Shown here one piece after another: positions 59,846-64,000 of a stretch of DNA of 64,000 bases. A program made the translations under genes and the position numbers. Source of the stretch: Pseudomonas syringae (lineage in GTDB: Bacteria > Pseudomonadota > Gammaproteobacteria > Pseudomonadales > Pseudomonadaceae); the NCBI RefSeq assembly GCF_001698815.1, contig NZ_LGSI01000001.1, positions 1 to 64,000 on the forward strand. The letters run 5' to 3'. Numbering within the stretch: position 1 is the first letter of the stretch; each line of letters opens with the position of its first letter. The notes beneath the pieces are model-generated. The model was not told the origin of the DNA. It ran no database searches and saw only the letters and a program-made list of their open reading frames with translations.

Positions 59846-61618
59846 TCAAAGTCCTTGTTCGCTGAGCCACAGGTTCAGCGCCGCCAACTGCCAGAGTTTC
59901 GAGCCGCGCAGCGGGGTCAACTGGCCTTGAGGGTCGGTCAGCAATTTGTCGATCATGGTCGGGTTGAACAGGCCGCGATCCTGGCTCGGGTCGAGCAGCA
60001 ATTCGCGCACCCAGTTCAAGGTATCGCCTTGCAGATGCTTGAGGCCCGGCACCGGGAAGTAACCTTTCTTGCGGTCGATGACCTCGGAAGGGATGACCAT
60101 GCGTGCGGCTTCTTTCAACACCTGCTTGCCACCGTCCGGCAGCTTGAACTTGCCGGGGATGCGCGCCGACAGCTCGACCAGGCGGTAATCCAGAAACGGC
60201 GTCCGCGCTTCCAGGCCCCAGGCCATGGTCATGTTGTCCACTCGCTTAACCGGGTCGTCGACCAGCATCACTGTGCTGTCCAGACGCAAGGCTTTGTCCA
60301 CCGCTGCATCGGCGCCGGGCTGGGCGAAATGCTCGCGCACGAAATCACCGGCGGCGTCATTGGCGGTCAGCCATTTTGGCTGCACGGTGGCCTTGTATTC
60401 GTCGTAGCTGCGGTCTACGAAAGCATCGCGATAGGCGGCAACCGGATCGCTGGCGCCGTCCACTTGCGGGTACCAGTGATAACCGGCGAACAGCTCATCA
60501 GCACCCTGGCCGCTTTGCACCACTTTGCAATGCTTGGCGACTTCGCGGGACAACAGATAAAACGCGATGCAGTCGTGGCTGACCATCGGCTCGCTCATGG
60601 CGCGGAACGCCGCCGGCAGTTGCTCGATGATCTCGCTTTCCTGAATCCGTAATTGATGGTGATTGGTGCCGTAATGCTTGGCGATCAGGTCCGAATACTG
60701 AAACTCATCGCCGCGCTCGCCGCCTGCATCCTGAAAACCGATGGAGAAGGTCGAGAGATCCTCGACACCCACTTCGCGCAGCAAGCCGACCAGCATGCTT
60801 GAATCGACGCCGCCGGAAAGCAGCACGCCGACATCCACCGCCGCCCGTTGACGGATCGCCACGGCTTCGCGGGTGCTGTCCAGCACCCGGTCGCGCCAGT
60901 CTTCCAGCGTCAGGTTGGTTTCGTCTGCATGGGGGCCGTAAGGCAGGCGCCACCAGACTTTCTGCTCGGTCTTGCCCGTTGCGTCGATACGCATCCAGCT
61001 GGCTGGCGGCAGTTTTTCAACACCGGCCAGCAAGGTGCGTGGCGCGGGCACGACGGCATGGAAGTTCAGGTAGTGATTGAGCGCTACCGGGTCGAGCAGG
61101 CCGCTGATATCACCGCCCTTGAGTAGCGCGGGCAGCGTCGAGGCAAAGCGCAGGCGTTTGTCGGTGCGCGACAGGTACAGCGGCTTGACGCCCAGACGGT
61201 CGCGAGCGATGAACAGCTCTTGCGTGTCGCGTTCCCAGATGGCGAAGGCGAACATGCCGTTGAGCTTGGGCAGCATGTCTACGCCCCAGGCGTGATAGCC
61301 CTTGAGCAATACTTCGGTGTCGCCGCCGGAATGGAACTGATAACCCAAGCCTTCCAGCTCGGTCCTCAATTCCGGGAAGTTGTAGATCGCGCCGTTGAAG
61401 GCCAGGGACAAGCCCAGATGGCTGTCGATCATCGGCTGCGCTGAGCCGTCCGACAGGTCCATGATTTTCAATCGACGATGACCAAGGGCAACTGGCCCCT
61501 GGCTGTGAAACCCCCACGCATCCGGGCCGCGAGGCGCCAGCTCATGGGTAATTCGTTCAACCGCGGCGAGATCCGCCGGTTGATGATCAAAACGTAATTC
61601 GCCTGCTAATCCGCACAT
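59846..61618 (-). CDS. asnO: N-acetylglutaminylglutamine amidotransferase (AsnB-like)
   Basis: A 590-residue class II glutamine amidotransferase. Cys 2 (MCGLAGELRFD) is the glutaminase nucleophile, and the N-terminal domain covers about 1-190 (AFNGAIYNFPELR, SGGDTEVLLKGYHAWG). The synthetase domain has the pyrophosphatase loop VLLSGGVDSSMLVGLL (about 265) and SGQGADELFAGYHWYP. It amidates the dipeptide to give NAGGN, an osmoprotectant made under salt stress. It is the first gene of the leftward operon. An 8-pair hairpin lies in its leader. Confidence 0.93.
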   Translation of the reverse strand: MCGLAGELRFDHQPADLAAVERITHELAPRGPDAWGFHSQGPVALGHRRLKIMDLSDGSAQPMIDSHLGLSLAFNGAIYNFPELRTELEGLGYQFHSGGDTEVLLKGYHAWGVDMLPKLNGMFAFAIWERDTQELFIARDRLGVKPLYLSRTDKRLRFASTLPALLKGGDISGLLDPVALNHYLNFHAVVPAPRTLLAGVEKLPPASWMRIDATGKTEQKVWWRLPYGPHADETNLTLEDWRDRVLDSTREAVAIRQRAAVDVGVLLSGGVDSSMLVGLLREVGVEDLSTFSIGFQDAGGERGDEFQYSDLIAKHYGTNHHQLRIQESEIIEQLPAAFRAMSEPMVSHDCIAFYLLSREVAKHCKVVQSGQGADELFAGYHWYPQVDGASDPVAAYRDAFVDRSYDEYKATVQPKWLTANDAAGDFVREHFAQPGADAAVDKALRLDSTVMLVDDPVKRVDNMTMAWGLEARTPFLDYRLVELSARIPGKFKLPDGGKQVLKEAARMVIPSEVIDRKKGYFPVPGLKHLQGDTLNWVRELLLDPSQDRGLFNPTMIDKLLTDPQGQLTPLRGSKLWQLAALNLWLSEQGL

Positions 61619-61646
61619 AAGTCCTTACCGGGTTTCCGTTGGGGAA

Positions 61647-61669
61647 GGTGGCCGGAAAATGCGGCCACC
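61647..61669 (-). promoter_or_regulatory. Hairpin in the leader of the NAGGN operon
   Basis: GGTGGCCG and CGGCCACC form a perfect 8-pair stem with a 7-base loop, 29 bases upstream of the asnO start. There is no T run, so it is probably not a terminator. It could shield or expose the ribosome site or bind a regulator. Confidence 0.4.
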
Positions 61670-61749
61670 CAGAAACTGACCTATGTGAAACGGGGTAGTT
61701 TTAGATCAATCGGTTATAAGGACGGTATTCGGGAATAGCCTATGGACCG

Positions 61750-61773
61750 GTAGGAGCGAGGCTTGCCCGCGAA
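61750..61773. repeat. Single REP unit
   Basis: GTAGGAGCGAGGCTTGCCCG followed by CGAA, without an inverted partner, just after the lipoprotein gene. Confidence 0.82.
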
Positions 61774-61781
61774 TGGGCCAT

Positions 61782-62858
61782 TCAATACCCGGTCATCTCC
61801 AGATACCCGACGCCTTGATGGCTGCCGCTGACCGTTACCGGGCCTTCCCAATACGGAATGCGCAAATCCATCCACGCCTTGGGATTGAGCGCGGTGGTGG
61901 TGATGTCCAGGGCCTTGCCGGGGATTTTCACTGACCAGCGGGTCGGCATCGTGTGCCCGGCGACTTGCGTGGTTTGCAGCGGTGTCAGGCTGATGTCCTC
62001 GGCGTGCAACAACTGCGTGCTGCCGTCTGCCGCGATCCAGGTTCCGGTCAGGTAGGGCTCGCCGTCCTTCTGGCGCATGCGATAAAGCATCAGTGCGGAG
62101 CCGTCGTCCAAATGCACCGAGAACCAATCCCAGCCGGTTTGATTGGCGGTCAGCGGCTGGCTGCTCCATTCGCGGTCCAGCCAGGCCGGGCCGCTGACGT
62201 GATAGGTCTTGCCGTCGATTTGCAATTCGCCGTCGGTCTGGAAAAACGGCTGGCTGTAGTAATACGACGCCTGGCCTTGCTCGGATTTCTGGCTGAAGCC
62301 TTGTTCACCCTGAAGCACCAAAGGCTTTTGCGCCTTGAGCTGCAGTTGATAAGCGAAGTTCGGACCTTTGGCGGTCAAGTCCATGGCAGCGAGCGGATCT
62401 TGCCCGGATGAAGTGCTGCGCAGTGCCCAGTCATCGATCCAGGCCGCAAACGGTGCAGTGTTCACGCCAGCCTGCTCGACGCCACCTCGGGCGTAACGTT
62501 CGGCGGCGTGATGCTGGGTTGCCGAAGTGACCGCCGCGTGGCCCATCCAGATCGTGCCGTCGTTCCAGCCGGTGCCGCTGTGCCCGGCGCGCAGGGCGTT
62601 GCGAAACAGCGTCCATTGCACGCCGAAGCTCTGGCCCTGATCGTCCTTGAGGTTGGCGGTGATGTACCACCATTCAATCCGATAGCCGGCGTGCGGGCCG
62701 TGATCAGCCGGGAATACGAACGGCCGCCCCGGCGTCACTTGGGCAAACTGCTCGGCCTTGTCCGCCAGCCCGGCGAAACCCTCTTGCGGCGCGGGGGGCT
62801 TGTCGCAGGCGGCGAGCAACAGGCCGCTGAGGATAATAGCCAGCAGGTTACGACTCAT
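61782..62858 (-). CDS. AttH/CrtC-like lipocalin-domain lipoprotein
   Basis: A 358-residue lipoprotein: the signal ends in the lipobox LLAAC (Cys 18). The body is the AttH/CrtC-type double lipocalin (IEWWYITANLKDDQGQSFG, VQWTLFRNAL, WMGHAAVTS, GPAWLDREWSSQPL, GWDWFSVHLDDGSALMLYR). Family members include carotenoid hydratases and agrobacterial AttH; the substrate here is unknown. It overlaps the FtsX-type permease gene upstream by 11 bases. Pseudomonads often carry it with an ABC transporter of the LolCDE/MacB style, suggesting a lipid or envelope role. Confidence 0.88.
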   Translation of the reverse strand: MSRNLLAIILSGLLLAACDKPPAPQEGFAGLADKAEQFAQVTPGRPFVFPADHGPHAGYRIEWWYITANLKDDQGQSFGVQWTLFRNALRAGHSGTGWNDGTIWMGHAAVTSATQHHAAERYARGGVEQAGVNTAPFAAWIDDWALRSTSSGQDPLAAMDLTAKGPNFAYQLQLKAQKPLVLQGEQGFSQKSEQGQASYYYSQPFFQTDGELQIDGKTYHVSGPAWLDREWSSQPLTANQTGWDWFSVHLDDGSALMLYRMRQKDGEPYLTGTWIAADGSTQLLHAEDISLTPLQTTQVAGHTMPTRWSVKIPGKALDITTTALNPKAWMDLRIPYWEGPVTVSGSHQGVGYLEMTGY

Positions 62859-64000
62859 TGGCGAACGTCCTCAACAAATCGGCAGGCCGCGTGCGGTACA
62901 ACTTGAACAGCGGCCATGCCGACGCGAGCAGGGTAGCGAGCAGCGCCAGCGCCGCCAGTTGCGCGAGTTGCGCCGGGAAAATCTGCAATGGCAGCCGCCA
63001 GCCGAAGGCTTGCACATTGATCACCGCATCCAGGCACCAGGCGAGCAGCAAGCCCAGCGGCAGGGCGAACGCCAGGGTCAGCACCGCCAGCAACCAGGTC
63101 TGGCCCAGATTGAGCAGCATCAGTTGCCGTCGTGTCACACCCAGCGCCCACAGCGGCGCGAGCTGGCCGAGGCGGCTTTGACTCTGGGTCAGCAGGCTGA
63201 TGAACAGCGCAATGCCCGCCACCCCCAGCGTCAGGCTGTTCAGCGCTGCGGTCGCGGCGAAGGTGCGTTCAAAGACTTGCGTCGACCAGCCCTTGAGCTG
63301 GCTCTGATCGATGATGTGGTTGTCGTCCAGCTTGAAGCGATCCTGCAGCGCGCGCACCAGTGGCGGGACGGCGGCAGGATCAATGCGCAGATTGAAACGA
63401 GTGGGCGCCAATTGCGGCCAGTGACTGAGAAAGTGTTGCGAATTGACCAGCAAGTGGCCTTTGGGATTGCCATAGTCGGCGTAGATGCCGACGATGCGCG
63501 GCGACCACAGGCCATCGGGCGTCGCGATGCTGACCGTATCATCCAGCCCCAGCTTCAGGCGTCGGGCCAATTGCTCGCTGACCATGACCGTGTCCTGCCG
63601 GGCCAGTTGCTCCCAGGGATCACCCGCTGCCGCTTCAAGCAGCGGCCAGTGCTGCCGGTAAGTTGGATGGTCGATCACGCCGAATAAGTCTGCAGGCCAA
63701 CCCTGCAATTGAATCGACACTTGCCAGTTGGGCAAGACGGCGGTGACGCTGGGCTGCTGATTCAGCCAGGCCTGCAATTGCGGCGCTTGCGCGGGCTCTT
63801 GCGGTGTGACGTACAGCTCGGCGGTCAGGCGTTGCTCGAGCCAATTGCCGAATGTCGCGCGAAAACCGGACGTCATGCTCCCCGCGCCGATATTCGCCGC
63901 CAACGCCAGCAGCAACGCCATCAACGCCAGACTCAAGGCTGGCAATTGCTGGCGGCAGTCGGCCAGAAACCATTGGCCCAGCACGGATCGACTGCGGCCC
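62848..64000 (-). CDS. FtsX/MacB-type ABC transporter permease, C-terminal part (runs off the window edge)
   Basis: The frame is open to the right edge and continues beyond it, so only the last 384 or so residues are seen. A transmembrane helix near LSLALMALLLALAANIGAG is followed by a periplasmic domain, then the FtsX core of three helices (LTLGVAGIALFISLLTQSQSRLG cut here, LWALGVTRRQLMLLNLGQ, LALLATLLASAWPLF). The GVTRRQL segment is the usual coupling site. This is the second half of a long permease of about 800 residues. It overlaps the lipoprotein gene by 11 bases; an ATPase gene is expected further right. Confidence 0.87.
   Translation of the reverse strand, partial: GRSRSVLGQWFLADCRQQLPALSLALMALLLALAANIGAGSMTSGFRATFGNWLEQRLTAELYVTPQEPAQAPQLQAWLNQQPSVTAVLPNWQVSIQLQGWPADLFGVIDHPTYRQHWPLLEAAAGDPWEQLARQDTVMVSEQLARRLKLGLDDTVSIATPDGLWSPRIVGIYADYGNPKGHLLVNSQHFLSHWPQLAPTRFNLRIDPAAVPPLVRALQDRFKLDDNHIIDQSQLKGWSTQVFERTFAATAALNSLTLGVAGIALFISLLTQSQSRLGQLAPLWALGVTRRQLMLLNLGQTWLLAVLTLAFALPLGLLLAWCLDAVINVQAFGWRLPLQIFPAQLAQLAALALLATLLASAWPLFKLYRTRPADLLRTFANES

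Noticed and set aside
1..64000. CRISPR array
   Set aside because: The only repeated short units are REP palindromes at irregular distances. No regular repeat-spacer pattern or cas gene is present.

Overview
This is about 64 kb of a high-GC gammaproteobacterial chromosome. I read it as Pseudomonas, most likely the P. fluorescens lineage. The grounds are a pyoverdine-type NRPS and FpvA-like receptor, a CsrA/Rsm paralogue, the N-acetylglutaminylglutamine amide (NAGGN) osmolyte operon, and dense REP/REPIN palindromes of several families. From memory, the gene order from about 17 kb to 53.5 kb follows P. aeruginosa PA3264 down to PA3234 (symporter, rdgC, fklB, prc, ABC importer, apeB, rluA, minCDE, htrB, patatin, pirin, mlaA, betX, actP). 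I could not run searches, so family calls come from reading motifs.

Region 1 (1-17 kb) is accessory. The start of an IS110-family transposase runs off the left edge. Next come two overlapping NRPS genes, reading C-A-T-E-C-A-T-C-hydroxylase and C*-A-T, and then an FpvA-like TonB receptor. Adenylation codes read by eye suggest D-Ala, Gly and Asp. A fused Fe(II)/2-oxoglutarate hydroxylase and a C-like domain with a destroyed HHxxxDG motif fit the known interface-domain arrangement for beta-hydroxyaspartate. There is no thioesterase, sigma factor or tailoring gene here, so the assembly line must continue elsewhere. A PvdS-type promoter candidate precedes the first gene. A REP palindrome is embedded in frame in one condensation domain.

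Region 2 (17-26 kb) holds a BASS symporter, rdgC, tRNA-Val and tRNA-Asp, an FKBP lipoprotein, a DUF1232 gene behind a tight cluster of DnaA boxes, an HTH gene pair, a GGDEF/EAL/CBS protein and the tail-specific protease Prc.

Region 3 (26-38 kb) holds a quinone oxidoreductase, a HAD phosphatase, and a five-gene ABC importer operon that includes an alkaline-phosphatase-superfamily enzyme. That operon is divergent from a GntR/UTRA regulator and has two PhnF-like operator candidates, which suggests a phosphonate or phospho-ester uptake system. An MscS channel, a 54-residue membrane protein and an M18 aminopeptidase follow.

Region 4 (38-54 kb) has a long imperfect inverted-repeat element, then rluA, minCDE, a lipid A acyltransferase, a patatin, a pirin, mlaA with a hydrolase partner, a GH17 glucan enzyme, betX, and the DUF485-actP pair.

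Region 5 (54-64 kb) has small membrane proteins, an SDR, a YnfA-family protein, a CsrA paralogue, yheU, the three-gene NAGGN operon, and a lipocalin-like lipoprotein with the C-terminal part of its FtsX-type permease partner.
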